A DNA stretch of 23,455 bases. Origin: Welwitschia mirabilis (Eukaryota > Gnetophyta > Gnetopsida > Welwitschiales). This document shows positions 7,869-16,951 of this stretch, piece by piece. Position numbers and translations under genes: made by a program. The first letter of the stretch is position 1. The number at the start of each line of letters is the position of its first letter. Below the pieces are notes generated by a model. That model was not told the DNA's origin. It did no database searches and worked only from the letters and a program-made list of their open reading frames with translations. The DNA is taken from assembly GCA_051453625.1 (NCBI GenBank), contig JBOZIK010000001.1, positions 55,143,251 through 55,166,705 on the forward strand. Direction: 5' to 3'.

Positions 7869-9459
7869 ACAAATGAATTACATGACTATTGAGAAAGAAA
7901 TATTAGCCATAATCTTTTATCTCGATACACTTTGATACTATCTTTTAGACTTTTATATAAATGTTTATACTAATCACGCAACTATTAGATACCTTATAAT
8001 CAAGAAATATTTTAGTGCTAGATTCATTACATGGATCCTTCTTATATAAGAATTTAATATAACCATCATTGAGAAAGAAAAAAAGCATAATAGTATAGCA
8101 GATCATTTGTTAAGTCTTTCTTCTTCTCTTAACGATCTTATCATTGATGATTTTTCTCTGGATGAATAAATTTTTGCTACATCTTCTACTCATCCTCCTC
8201 CTTGGTATGATGACATAAGTATTTATTTTATACCATAAAACACCACAACATTAGAGTTATAGTCAGAGAAAATCTTTTTTCTATAGAAGAGACGGTTATG
8301 AATGGATAGAACCACATCTTTACTATAGGTGCTGAGATTAAATCATGAGAAAACGTGTGTCCAACTAGGAAAAATTAGACATCCTTCATCTTTAACATTG
8401 TGGTATTCATAAAGGTCATTTTAGTGGATAAAAAATAACAATAAAAATTCTTCACTCTAGTTTTTCTTAGACTAGTCTTTTTCAGGACTATTTTGATTTT
8501 GCCAAAAGGTGTAATGCTTGTCAATGTTATGGTAGTTTTATTCATTCTTATGAGATTTTCTTTAAACTTATTCTTGAATATGAAACTTTTGATTATTAAA
8601 AATTTAATTTTATAGGCCCTATTAAACCACATTCTAATGATAAGAACTACATTTTAGTAGCTATTGATTATGTTACTAAATGGGTTTAAGCTATTCCTAC
8701 TTTTATGAATGATGCCCAAACTGTTTGTACTTTTGTTAGAACTTATATTTTTTAATGTTTTTATTTTCTTAGAATTAGCATTATGGTCAACAAAATCATT
8801 TTATTAATAAACTTTTTAGAAAACTTCTTTTATTCATTGGAATTGAATATAGAGTAGCTTATGCTTATCATCCACAAACTAATGGTCAAGCTAAAAATGC
8901 AAATAGGGAAATAAAGAAAATGTTTTAAAAAATTATCTTCATTAATAAAAAATCTTAGACTTCTAAACTTAATGATGTTCTTTAGGATTATCATACTACT
9001 TGGCATAATTCTTTTGGTTTTTCACCTTATGAACTTGTGTATAGAAAAGTTTGTGTTTTACTAGTTGATGTGTGTTATAGCTCTTATTATTCTTATCATT
9101 AACTTAATCTTATAAATCTACATGAAAATCTTAAAAATATATTAGCTCAACTTAATCCTCTAGATGAAAAACATACATATGTTATACATCGTCAACTCAT
9201 TCAAAATTCCAAGCCAAGTTCAAACATGATAGAAAGTTACTTCATAAAAACTTTGAACTTGGTCAACTTATTCTTTTATACAACACTAAAGTACATATTT
9301 TACACAACAAGTTTACCTCTAAATGGTTAGGTCCTTATTTTATAAATAAAGTACATTCTAATGGCTCTATTAAGATTTCTAATTTAGACACTAAGGAGAT
9401 TTAAAAAGTTAATGGAAAAAAGTTAAAAATATGTGAAAAACCTTTCAATGAATCCTTAA
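7869..9459 (+). pseudogene. Ty3/gypsy (Athila/Tat-type) pol fragment: RNase H and integrase
   Basis: Broken plus-strand pol that begins abruptly inside the RT/RNase H region. Readable parts are NYMTIEKEILAIIFYLD, VYTNHATIRYLI, an I.D.KK-like loop and HNSIADHLLSL (to about 8120; RNase H). The integrase zinc finger shows H-C-G-I-H-K-G-H at 8396-8419 and CNACQ at 8510-8524. The core starts with IGPIKPHSNDKNYILVAIDY, with the first catalytic Asp at 8666-8668. YAYHPQTNGQ (about 8857-8890) follows, with the catalytic Glu position read as Lys (8893-8895). The C-terminal part ends with a VNGKKLK-like motif (about 9405-9430). RNase H removes template RNA, and integrase inserts the cDNA. Many stops and frame changes make it dead. 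Gag, protease and the RT core are absent upstream because LTR B starts there. Confidence 0.85.
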
Positions 9460-9559
9460 NNNNNNNNNNNNNNNNNNNNNNNNNNNNNNNNNNNNNNNNN
9501 NNNNNNNNNNNNNNNNNNNNNNNNNNNNNNNNNNNNNNNNNNNNNNNNNNNNNNNNNNN
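9460..9559. other. Assembly gap, 100 N, between two integrase copies
   Basis: A 100-N placeholder. Unlike the other 100-N gaps its edges are not identical: the sequence after it (from 9560) resembles the integrase at 8671 onward but with many differences, so two paralogous copies were joined here. Confidence 0.9.
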
Positions 9560-10330
9560 TGTTACTAAATGGGTTGAAGTTATTCCTACTTTAATGAATG
9601 ATTACCAAACTATTTGTACTTTTATTATAACTTATAGTTTTAAATATTTTTATTTTTCTAGTATTATTATTAATGATTAAGAAAATAATTTTATTAATTA
9701 AATTTTTAAGAAACTTCTTTTATCCATTAGAATTAAACATACTAAACATAGAGAAGCTTATTCTTATCATCTACAAACCAATGGTTAAGATGGAAATGCA
9801 AATAGAGAAATAAATAGAATGTTAAAAAAAGTTGTTTCTATTAATAATAAATCTTGGGCTTTTAAACTTAACAATTTTTTTTGGACTTACTATACTAATT
9901 AGCATAATTCTATTGGTTTTTCACCTTATAAACTTATATACAAAAAATTCTATGTTTTACCAGTTAATGTGTGGTATAACTCTTATTGTTCTTTCCATTA
10001 ACATAATATTGTAAATGTTTATAAAAATATTGAAAATGGATTAGTCCAACCTAATCACCTAGATGAAAAATCTATATACGCTATACGTTATCAACTCATT
10101 AATAAATCCAGGCTAAATTCAAACATGATAGAAAGTTACTTCATAAAATGTTTNNNNNNNNNNNNNNNNNNNNTTTATATAATACTAGGATACATATTTT
10201 ACACAACAAGTTGATATCCAAATGGTTAGGTTCTGTTCTTATAGAAAAATTATATTCTAATGACTTTTTTGAGATTTTTGACTTAGACACTAAGGAGATT
10301 TAAAAAGTTAATGAATAAAAAGTTGAAAAT
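9560..10330 (+). pseudogene. Second Ty3/gypsy integrase copy (core to C-terminus)
   Basis: A diverged paralogue of 8671-9450. It starts mid-core with VTKWVEVIPTLMND, keeps the Glu (GAA) where the first copy has a stop, reads INDxENNFIN around the second catalytic Asp (about 9670-9700), and has Gly at the catalytic Glu position (9792-9794). It continues through SIGFSPYKLIYKK (about 9908-9950) and the C-terminal region to about 10330. A 20-N gap lies inside it (10154-10173). Premature stops are frequent, so no active integrase could be made. It may belong to a second element of the same family or to a local duplication. Confidence 0.8.
10154..10173. other. Assembly gap, 20 N
   Basis: Twenty N within the C-terminal part of the second integrase copy. 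The flanking sequence aligns to the first copy around 9250-9275, so the missing stretch is short. Confidence 0.95.
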
Positions 10331-10552
10331 ATATGAAAAATGTTTTGATGTAATCTTGAGCATGATAAAAGTAATTGCTTTAAAGTCTTACCTCGATAGA
10401 AAGGACTTCCTCCATATCTTTATCTAAATTCTATATTAGCTTATTCCTTTAGTGGATGTTATGATGTCACTTGATCATTTTTAACTTGACTTATGTGTTT
10501 GCTTTATGAAGTTTCCATAACTAGTATTAATACTTGGGTATTTTACAATGAT
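10331..10552. other. Non-coding sequence after integrase
   Basis: Weakly coding at first (a segment with EHDKSNCFKVLPR at about 10360-10398 looks like the tail of the polyprotein), then no recognisable feature. In the gypsy element it would be the start of the spacer between pol and the downstream ORF. Confidence 0.4.
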
Positions 10553-10574
10553 AAGATTGGATTCACCCAATCTT
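10553..10574. other. Perfect 8-bp inverted repeat (hairpin)
   Basis: Arms AAGATTGG (10553-10560) and CCAATCTT (10567-10574) are perfectly complementary with a 6-base loop. It lies downstream of integrase. It is not followed by a T-run, and the host is a eukaryote, so a bacterial-type terminator reading does not apply. Confidence 0.6.
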
Positions 10575-10735
10575 AAGACATTCACATGTCTATGAACTTC
10601 ACTTTAAAGGAAGATGCCTTGGTTCTTGTGCTTTTTTTTAGTGGTTTGAGGTATTTGGTTGTTTAAGTGTGTTCTTTTCTATCTTTCATCTCACTTCTTC
10701 ACCTTTGAGTGTATAATCATGTGGGAACTATTTAT

Positions 10736-10737
<2 letters not shown>

Positions 10738-10764
<27 letters not shown>
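10738..10764. repeat. (TAA)9 microsatellite
   Basis: Nine uninterrupted TAA units with an imperfect start (ATTAT) and ending in TAG. An ordinary trinucleotide repeat in an AT-rich spacer. Confidence 0.95.
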
Positions 10765-10766
<2 letters not shown>

Positions 10767-10895
10767 GTGATCATGATCTATTATATTTGTATTAAAATAC
10801 ATGTTCACCATGATGTCCTACTATACTAGGGTAATTTTTTGCAAAAAGAACCTTTAGCAGTGTTAGTAGCTATGGGAACTCCACTGGGGGGTCAA

Positions 10896-10905
10896 NNNNN
10901 NNNNN
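10896..10905. other. Assembly gap, 10 N
   Basis: Ten N directly after an ACTGGGGGGTCAA segment, one of the few GC-rich spots nearby. The G-run may have hindered assembly. Confidence 0.95.
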
Positions 10906-12479
10906 ATGAGTTCCTATTTCTCTGATTAGGATGAAATTCCCTCATCATAAAAAGTTATAATAAAACTTTCAGACCATGAGATCAATGATGTTTCTAGTAT
11001 CATCAGAGTATTGCTTATTTCTTAGACTCTTAGTATTCCCATATGATCATTTCACTTTTGAGGATTTCGATGTGTTTTGAAGTGTGAATAGGTAAGTTTA
11101 TTTTTGATTAGATTTTGAACTCATCATTTATTATTTTAAGAACTTGATCTTTTATGTCATTATAATTACTATCTTTTTATGTGAAACTTTGTGGAGTTGA
11201 TAAATTTTATCATGCATCTTTACTGAAGTGGCTTTATGATGTCTTCCGAGGAGGTTTACTAGGTTAGAATTTAGAATAGGTAAGCTATCTTTCTCATGAT
11301 TCTTATGTCATTTTTATTCTATTTTTATTTGGTATTTTTGTTTATTATTTCAAAGTCATTTTTATAATTTTTAACCATCACTTATAGGACCTTATCATTT
11401 AATAAATTTCTTGTTATTATTTTAATTTTCATCCCTATTGTTTTTATTAATTAAAAGTCAACTTTATTTTAGCATTTTAAATAGATAATATTCTCTAATT
11501 TTTATGAGATTTCTTTGAGTCTTTTGGAGTTCTACATATTTTTATGATTATTTTGCAATTTAGGTAAATTTGTTTAGTTTTTTTATAGGTTTTTATCTAC
11601 TTAGTATATTCTCATCACTCTATCTTTTGATTCTTTAAGATTTACCTCATTTATCATAACTCTTTACCATTCCGTATTTTTTGAGTTTTTTGATAAAATA
11701 TGATACTTTCATGTTGATACTTAAGCCTAACTTTTTTAGCTAACATCTTCATTTTTCTTAGAATTTTTAAATTTCCATTGTCCACCTAGTCATCCAGATG
11801 ACATGGAGATGATAGTTGAGATTTTTTCTGATAGTTATCCTAGGGATATTATCTAGATGATGTGACTAGATAGTAGTGTGATAAAACCATGGATTACTTA
11901 TTTTTCCTCCATTTTTTTATCATTCTCTAGCATTTTTATTCATTTTTCTGAGAGACAATAGACACTCTAGTTTATATCAATATTGTGAAACTTTCCCCAA
12001 TTAGATTGGTATCCTAGATTATAAATTTTTAGTGAATTTATAAAATGAGGTATTCTTTTTTCTTATTATTTTCAATTTGTTCTCTCACTTGAAGTCTTTT
12101 AGTACATATTTTTCACTTATATTATTTAGTTTTTATGCTTTTTAATTTGGAACTTATGGATCTAACTTTCACTACATATTTTATGCTATATCTTAAATTA
12201 TGCACTTTGTGAGGTGGAATTAGGTTTTTTTATTTTAAATCTCATTTTCTCACAAACCATAAGTTAAAACATAGTGGTCTTTTAGGGAAAATTGATTAGT
12301 ATAATGAGTCTTACAACTTTACTAGATTAGATTTTTATAATTTTTATACATTGAAAACCAAATTATGGGGCTATTTTGAGTATTCACTTAACACATTCTA
12401 GCTATCTTCACTTAATCTTGCATGACACATTTTGTATTTGTGACTGATTAAACCACACACATGTAAAGTGAGATAGGCC
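10906..12479. other. Long AT-rich non-coding spacer between pol and downstream ORF
   Basis: No coding frame is recognisable over nearly 1.6 kb. The sequence is T-rich on the plus strand. Two good matches to a plant 5' splice site, TAG|GTAAG, occur at 11092 and 11280. Spacers of this sort between pol and a third ORF are known in Athila/Tat elements. Whether these donor-like sites were ever used is unknown. Confidence 0.4.
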
Positions 12480-13577
12480 AAGGTAGAAGCTAAGGTAGTA
12501 AAGTAGGAGGTGAATTCATTGATACCACCGCAAGTTAAGCAGGAAGAGTAAGTCCATCCTTTACCTTATCACAGTAGGTCTCTCATAATTTAGACAACTG
12601 CCATTCATATAAAAAGACATTTTAGAGATTTTATGAGACATTTAGAGTCATGGTTAGGTTAGAGGCTTACAAATTCATAGATCTAATGGATTATAGATGC
12701 ACAAGGGGCATATTACATATCGAAGACTAGATAATTTTATAATACTATTCATATAGAGTGATACTCTGATGCTTATGACTAACTTGTTGATATAATTGTA
12801 GCTACCATTTGTAACCATGAGATCACAATTCTCCTAAACCACATTACTACAGTTACTAATCTAGGTAGTATTGAGAGTACACATATTTATTTAGCTAATA
12901 GGACATAGGAGCACCATGCTTATGATGGGAAATTAGATATTCTAGCTAACTTGATTACTAATAGACGAGGAGTTTTAGTTACACAGTTATCACATATCTA
13001 TCAGATTCTGTACAAAGGGCTATTTCATAACATCAGTCCATCATTCCATAATAGTTGCACTATGATTGCATGCCTTCAGATGTTAGCAGTGTTCAGGGAG
13101 GCAAAGTAGATAGACTTATCTACTTTTATTTGAAGGAGACTCAAGAGTATGATTAAGGCATGATAGATTCAGTATCAGGGATATCCTTGCATGCTCTCAA
13201 TTATGTTTATATGCTTTAGTATACTCAAGCATGTGGACGAGCAGAGAGTTACGCATATTCAGACTTTAATTCATTACCTATAGGATATGGACATCCAGAT
13301 ACCACGAGAAGTAGAGAGATCTTAGGTATAGAGATTTGCTATTAGCATTAATTTTGAATAGATTTAAGCTTTCTTGGTAGAAACTACATAGAGCATTAGA
13401 GATATGGTAAACTAAGGCATTGCTACACTTGAGCAGAGAATCTCGATGATTGAGAGGAGAGTGTAGCATACTAATGAGTAGTTGGTTGATGTGCGATAAC
13501 ACATCTTACATATCAAGCACAGTGTGATAGTTGACCTTCCAAAGATAGTTAGAGTGTAGGGAGATGAGACAGCATAA
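12480..13577 (+). pseudogene. Degraded third ORF of a gypsy element, plant-transposon-like
   Basis: A plus-strand decayed coding region with readable blocks: CNHEITILLNHITTVTNLGSIES (about 12811-12880), LSHIYQILYKGLFHNISPSFHN (about 12988-13055), ACLQMLAVFREAK and STFI.RRLKSMIK (about 13070-13160), then one continuous frame from 13203 to 13577 with IATLEQRISMIERRV, a short coiled-coil-like stretch. The pattern recalls the Transposase_32-type proteins encoded 3' of pol in Athila-related elements. That assignment is from memory of the family and is tentative. The last 125 codons contain 11 in-frame stops, all TAG or TAA, yet no frameshift, as expected for decay by point transitions. It lies between integrase and the LTR at 14.4 kb. 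Confidence 0.5.
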
Positions 13578-13683
13578 ACTATCACAACATCATTAAACTA
13601 TCATTTTTCCACAGATCTTGAGCATTCTTCTTTTTCTTCATAAACAACTGAGCCTGCTATGCATTAGGAGTTTATTATAATTT

Positions 13684-13698
13684 GATGAGGGGAGTGAA
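13684..13698 (+). other. Candidate polypurine tract before gypsy LTR
   Basis: GATGAGGGGAGTGAA is purine-rich except for two T. It follows the end of the degraded ORF and precedes a possible LTR start (TG at 13706). A polypurine tract here would make the following LTR the 3' LTR of the element to its left. Other LTR start points, such as 14035, cannot be excluded. Confidence 0.45.
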
Positions 13699-13705
13699 TT
13701 ATTTA

Positions 13706-14418
13706 TGTTGTATTATGTGTCTTCCTCTTTGTGGATATTGCGAATTTAAATTGACTTATTTAATACACTTATGAAGTACATTTTTAGATTTTATTAACAA
13801 ATTTTCCAAGGATTTATTTAAATTATATGAAGCTTCCATATAGTTCATGAAATGCAACAATTTTCAACACAAGAAGCTATTTTTTCATGATGATGGATCA
13901 AAGCACAATGATTAAAATAAAGTTTTCATCCTGTCTATTATGGGATGACTAATATGGAAATAATACACAAGATAACAGTCAGCATAATTAACATGTATTG
14001 AGCACTAGTTGGCAAATGGAGTGATCATCCTCTATGTTGTGGGGGACAACATGATGGACAATAGTCAAAACAATTTATAAAGTTAATTAAACTGTTATGA
14101 AAGGATGGACCTAACATGCACATTTTCATTTCACACCTCTTACCAACCTTTAACCATCCGTTCTAACCTATAAATAGACCCTTTTAGACCTTATTCAAAA
14201 TCATCTTTTATTATCTACATTATTGTAATGATTGGAAATTATTAGAGGTAAGGAGATGCATCCTACTTGTGAGAAGGACTACCTTGGTGTTAGACAGTGA
14301 ATCTTCCATTAAGAAGTTATTATTATAAGTGGATGTAATTTAATATAATTTTAGGTATTGTAAGTTAAATTTAACCTTTAAAATATTGGACTTAGAAGCA
14401 CAAATATGCATCATAACA
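13706..14418 (+). mobile_element. Ty3/gypsy LTR (boundaries approximate at the left)
   Basis: The right end is well supported: ...CATAACA at 14418, three bases before the PBS. The left end is uncertain. TG at 13706, just after a purine tract, gives about 713 bp, while TGTTGTGGGGGACAACA at 14035 would give about 384 bp. The latter sits on a 7-bp inverted repeat (14034-14040 and 14046-14052). Inside are a TATA box (14169-14177) and a following U5-like region. With a degraded element end to its left and a PBS and gag to its right, this LTR could serve two neighbouring elements. Confidence 0.65.
14169..14177 (+). promoter_or_regulatory. LTR TATA box
   Basis: TATAAATAG, a textbook plant TATA box, preceded by a C-rich stretch (14130-14165). 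It sits about 240 bases before the LTR end, so transcription would begin near 14200 and run into gag. Confidence 0.65.
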
Positions 14419-14421
14419 TTT

Positions 14422-14439
14422 TGACATCATTACCGGGGA
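14422..14439 (+). other. Decayed primer-binding site, tRNA-Asp type
   Basis: TGACATCATTACCGGGGA matches the common Athila/Tat PBS (TGGCGCCGTTGCCGGGGA) at 13 of 18 positions. All five differences are transitions (four G-to-A, one C-to-T). It lies three bases after the LTR end. It identifies the element class and the plus orientation. Confidence 0.8.
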
Positions 14440-14930
14440 AGACTTCAAGAGAAAAGAAAGATTATCATTACTCAAGTAAGTATTTTGAATTTATTTCAAA
14501 TTATTTATTTAAGTAGGCTTATATTTTATCTTCTTAGATCTACTTACAATTGCTTGATTACCTTTTAGTCTATAAGAAATTATTTGATTATCCATTTGAA
14601 GTGTATTTTAATTTTCTTTTTTATAAATTGTAGTTTTTACTTCTTGCAATTTATCTTTCTTTACTTTCAAGTGTAATTTTCATTTAAAGGATTTATATTT
14701 TAATTTAACAATTTATTAGGTCTATCCCTTATAATTCATGTGGTCTTGGAGATTATAACATTGATTATTATTTTTTAATAAACTTGGCCTAAACTTTGTA
14801 ATTCATGCGATCTAAGTGATTGCCACATTCATTTGGTATATCCTACTTCTTGCACCTTTAAGTGATCCTAGATATTGATGCCACTTGAATGTAAAGAAGT
14901 TTGTTTAACATAATTTAACCTTATAGAGTA
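14440..14930 (+). other. Untranslated leader of the gypsy element
   Basis: AT-rich leader between PBS and gag start. Two diverged copies of a motif, ATTCATGTGGTCTTGGAGATT (14733 region) and ATTCATGCGATCTAAGTGATT (14803 region), lie about 70 bases apart, with a weaker third (14860 region). A CAAGTAAGT donor-like site lies at about 14473. No coding potential. Confidence 0.45.
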
Positions 14931-15626
14931 ATGTTAAATAGAAATAAAGATAAATATACTCATGAAAGACATTTTCTTGATAAAGTAATCAAAGAAGATT
15001 TGGTGGACTTTAATTCAAGAACTCAAGGTAAGAAAGAAAAAATTATTTCTTTAATTGGGCAAGATAATTATTCTGGATTTACTATCTCTTTTTCATATAC
15101 CTCAAAATATTTGAAAATTTCTGAAAATCAACCAAGTTCCACTAAAAATCCTACCTCTCCTCTTCTATTAAATTATCCTAATAGTCTTACCTCTATGGCA
15201 TCTAATTATTCTTAACTCAAAATATTAGAATCTTATACTTTAAATGTTACTTTAAAGGATATATTAGTTAAAAAAAAAAAGAGGAAACTTCAAAACCCAT
15301 TTTACCTACCCCTCAGAGATAATGTAAAGTTAAAGAACTTGAATGCCTATCCGAGATTTTCTAAAGAACCTAATGAAGATCCATTCTAACACCTAGACAA
15401 GATTAAACAATTCATCCTTACTTTAGGAATTAGAAAAAATAAAATTTTAAATAGAACCTACATGATAATCTTTTCATTTACCTTAAAAGGAGGAGAAAAG
15501 AATTAGCTTAAAAGCATCCCATATAGATGTATTAAGTTATGGAACCAAGTACAAGAAGTCTTTATTAGATGATTCATAAATGAGATAGTTATGAGGACAA
15601 GAAAAAAGAAGCCATATTTGTTGTAA
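14931..15626 (+). pseudogene. Ty3/gypsy gag pseudogene (retrotransposon gag domain)
   Basis: A single frame of 232 codons from the ATG at 14931 to TAA at 15624-15626, with no frameshift but four internal stops (the first TAA at 15213-15215, later TAA, TAG and TGA). The N-terminal 94 residues are Ser/Asn/Lys-rich. A basic KKKKRK run (about 15271-15288) precedes the core, which reads LNAYPRFSKEPNEDPF, a stop, HLDKIKQF, then FSFTLKGGEKN, a TAG where Trp is usual (15504-15506), LKSIPYR, and LWNQVQEVFIR. This is the retrotransposon Gag capsid pattern (Pfam Retrotrans_gag) of Athila/Tat elements. It lies about 490 bases after the PBS. It is truncated: no knuckle, protease or RT follows. Confidence 0.8.
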
Positions 15627-16875
15627 TTCCATATTTAATTCCAACATATTTTCACGGCTTAATCTATACATTTTCTTTTTATACAATTTTCAAGATGAAG
15701 AGGTAATATTAGAATAATAATTCTAAATATTTTTTTCTAAAGTCATTATCTTATAGATTAAAGGTTATGTAAATATGAGTTTTCTTATGGAATTTTATAT
15801 AAGACCAAGTAATATATCTGTTGGCTATGTCTACTGTGCATTGTATGAAATTTTCTTATACATCCATTTGATGGTTAAATATTGCTTTATTTTTCTTGCA
15901 ATTACACTTTCTCCTGGCCAAGATTTACAACATGATAATTAGCAAACAATGTTTGCCTAAAATTATTAAAAAAAAAAATTAGTAAGTTATGATTAAATAT
16001 TCCTACTATTTTACTGATAGCTAGGTGGCTAGATCAATTAAATACATACCTCTTGTCATCTTGATTCTATATTCATTCCATTCTTTTTAAAATTGTCCAT
16101 AAATTATGTCCTTTTAGACAATGATTGGGTGATAGAATTTTTATTTATAATGTTATTTAGCCTTAATTAGAACCTAAAACAACATTGAATTAGCATAGAA
16201 ATGTCTTAAATTTGGTAACGGAGATGAAATCTTCATAATTCATATTAGAAATATTAGTTTTTAATTTAATAAAATACTTTTCCAAGTTAATCTACATTTT
16301 CCAAAGTGAGAAAAAGCTTTTAATTCTTTATTATAGAGTTATTACATTTAAAACAACCCTTTTTCATAGGGCTTTTCAATATTAAGAAATATTAAGAATA
16401 TTTGACAGTTGAACATTTAATAGTCTTAACATTGAATTCTAAATTTATATACTTTTAAAAGCATTCAATATACATTCTTTAAGATAATCCTATATCTCAA
16501 AAAGGAAGATTGCTAGGAAAGGAAAGATGAAGACACTATATAATATGACAAGCATTTTGTTGAGAAGAAGGGTCAGGGAATTGACAGTGAAATTTTCTAA
16601 AGATCTTTAAAACTTCTTTTAGTGGGTACTTCAAATAATTCAATGCCTACCACTGAAAATTTCAATAAGAAAAGAGATGGAAGTGGTCAAGATATTTAAT
16701 AAAATGTATGAAATATTATCTCTTGAGGCTCTAAAATATTATAGTCATAAAAGGGAAAGAAAACATTCAACAGAGAAATGCCTCTTTGATTTCCTTTATG
16801 AACGCTTTCAGATGAAGCATTATGTAAGATATCAATGTCTGATCTTCTTGTAGCCCAACTACCTTGTAAATCTTG
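15627..16875. other. Unrecognised AT-rich sequence
   Basis: No continuation of gag or pol is visible after 15626, so the gypsy element is cut off here. No LTR end, RNA gene or convincing ORF was found. A short open stretch on the minus strand at 16696-16902 is somewhat less AT-rich but resembles nothing I recognise. Confidence 0.4.
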
Positions 16876-16951
16876 GCATCTGATTATATCATCCTTTAAC
16901 ATTTTTCACAGCATATATAATCAGATGCTTTAAGTAAAACTTTTACTTAAA
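16876..16951. repeat. Nested inverted repeats (14-bp arms plus 11-bp palindrome)
   Basis: GCATCTGATTATAT (16876-16889) pairs perfectly with ATATAATCAGATGC (16915-16928) across a 25-base loop. Immediately after it, TTTAAGTAAAA and TTTTACTTAAA (16929-16939, 16941-16951) form an 11-bp-arm palindrome around one C. A TTTTTCACAGCAT segment in the loop recurs at 16956-16968 as TTTTTCATAGCAT. This could be the edge of a foldback or MITE-type element; no target duplication was identified. Confidence 0.7.

Larger units (their letters stand above)
6077..7871 (-). mobile_element. 5' LTR of the copia-type element (LTR B)
   Basis: A long LTR whose minus-strand 3' end (...CTATCA, 6077-6082) abuts the PBS. 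Its outer end lies at 7865-7871, where the sequence changes to gypsy pol; the minus strand there starts TGTATTAGG. A possible inner boundary TGATGTCA (7840-7847) was considered, but the similarity among LTRs A, B and C continues past it. From its PBS end outward it contains the GAGAACCC block, a TATA-like box (6275-6281), a 33-bp tandem repeat (6397-6559), a gap with repeated edges, a decamer cluster (7078-7700) and the TTAGTTTGACATCA end block. It is longer than solo LTR C, mainly through the minisatellite. Confidence 0.8.

Noticed and set aside
10738-10764. (TAA)9 as something regulatory
   Set aside because: An ordinary microsatellite in an AT-rich spacer; listed only as a repeat.
13278-13502. 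74-codon open frame on the minus strand
   Set aside because: It is antisense to the plus-strand frame at 13203-13577; the stop-free antisense is a by-product of TAG/TAA in the sense frame.
16696-16902. 68-codon minus-strand open stretch with less AT-rich codons
   Set aside because: No recognisable domain, no splice or start context, and it overlaps an inverted repeat; not enough to call a gene.
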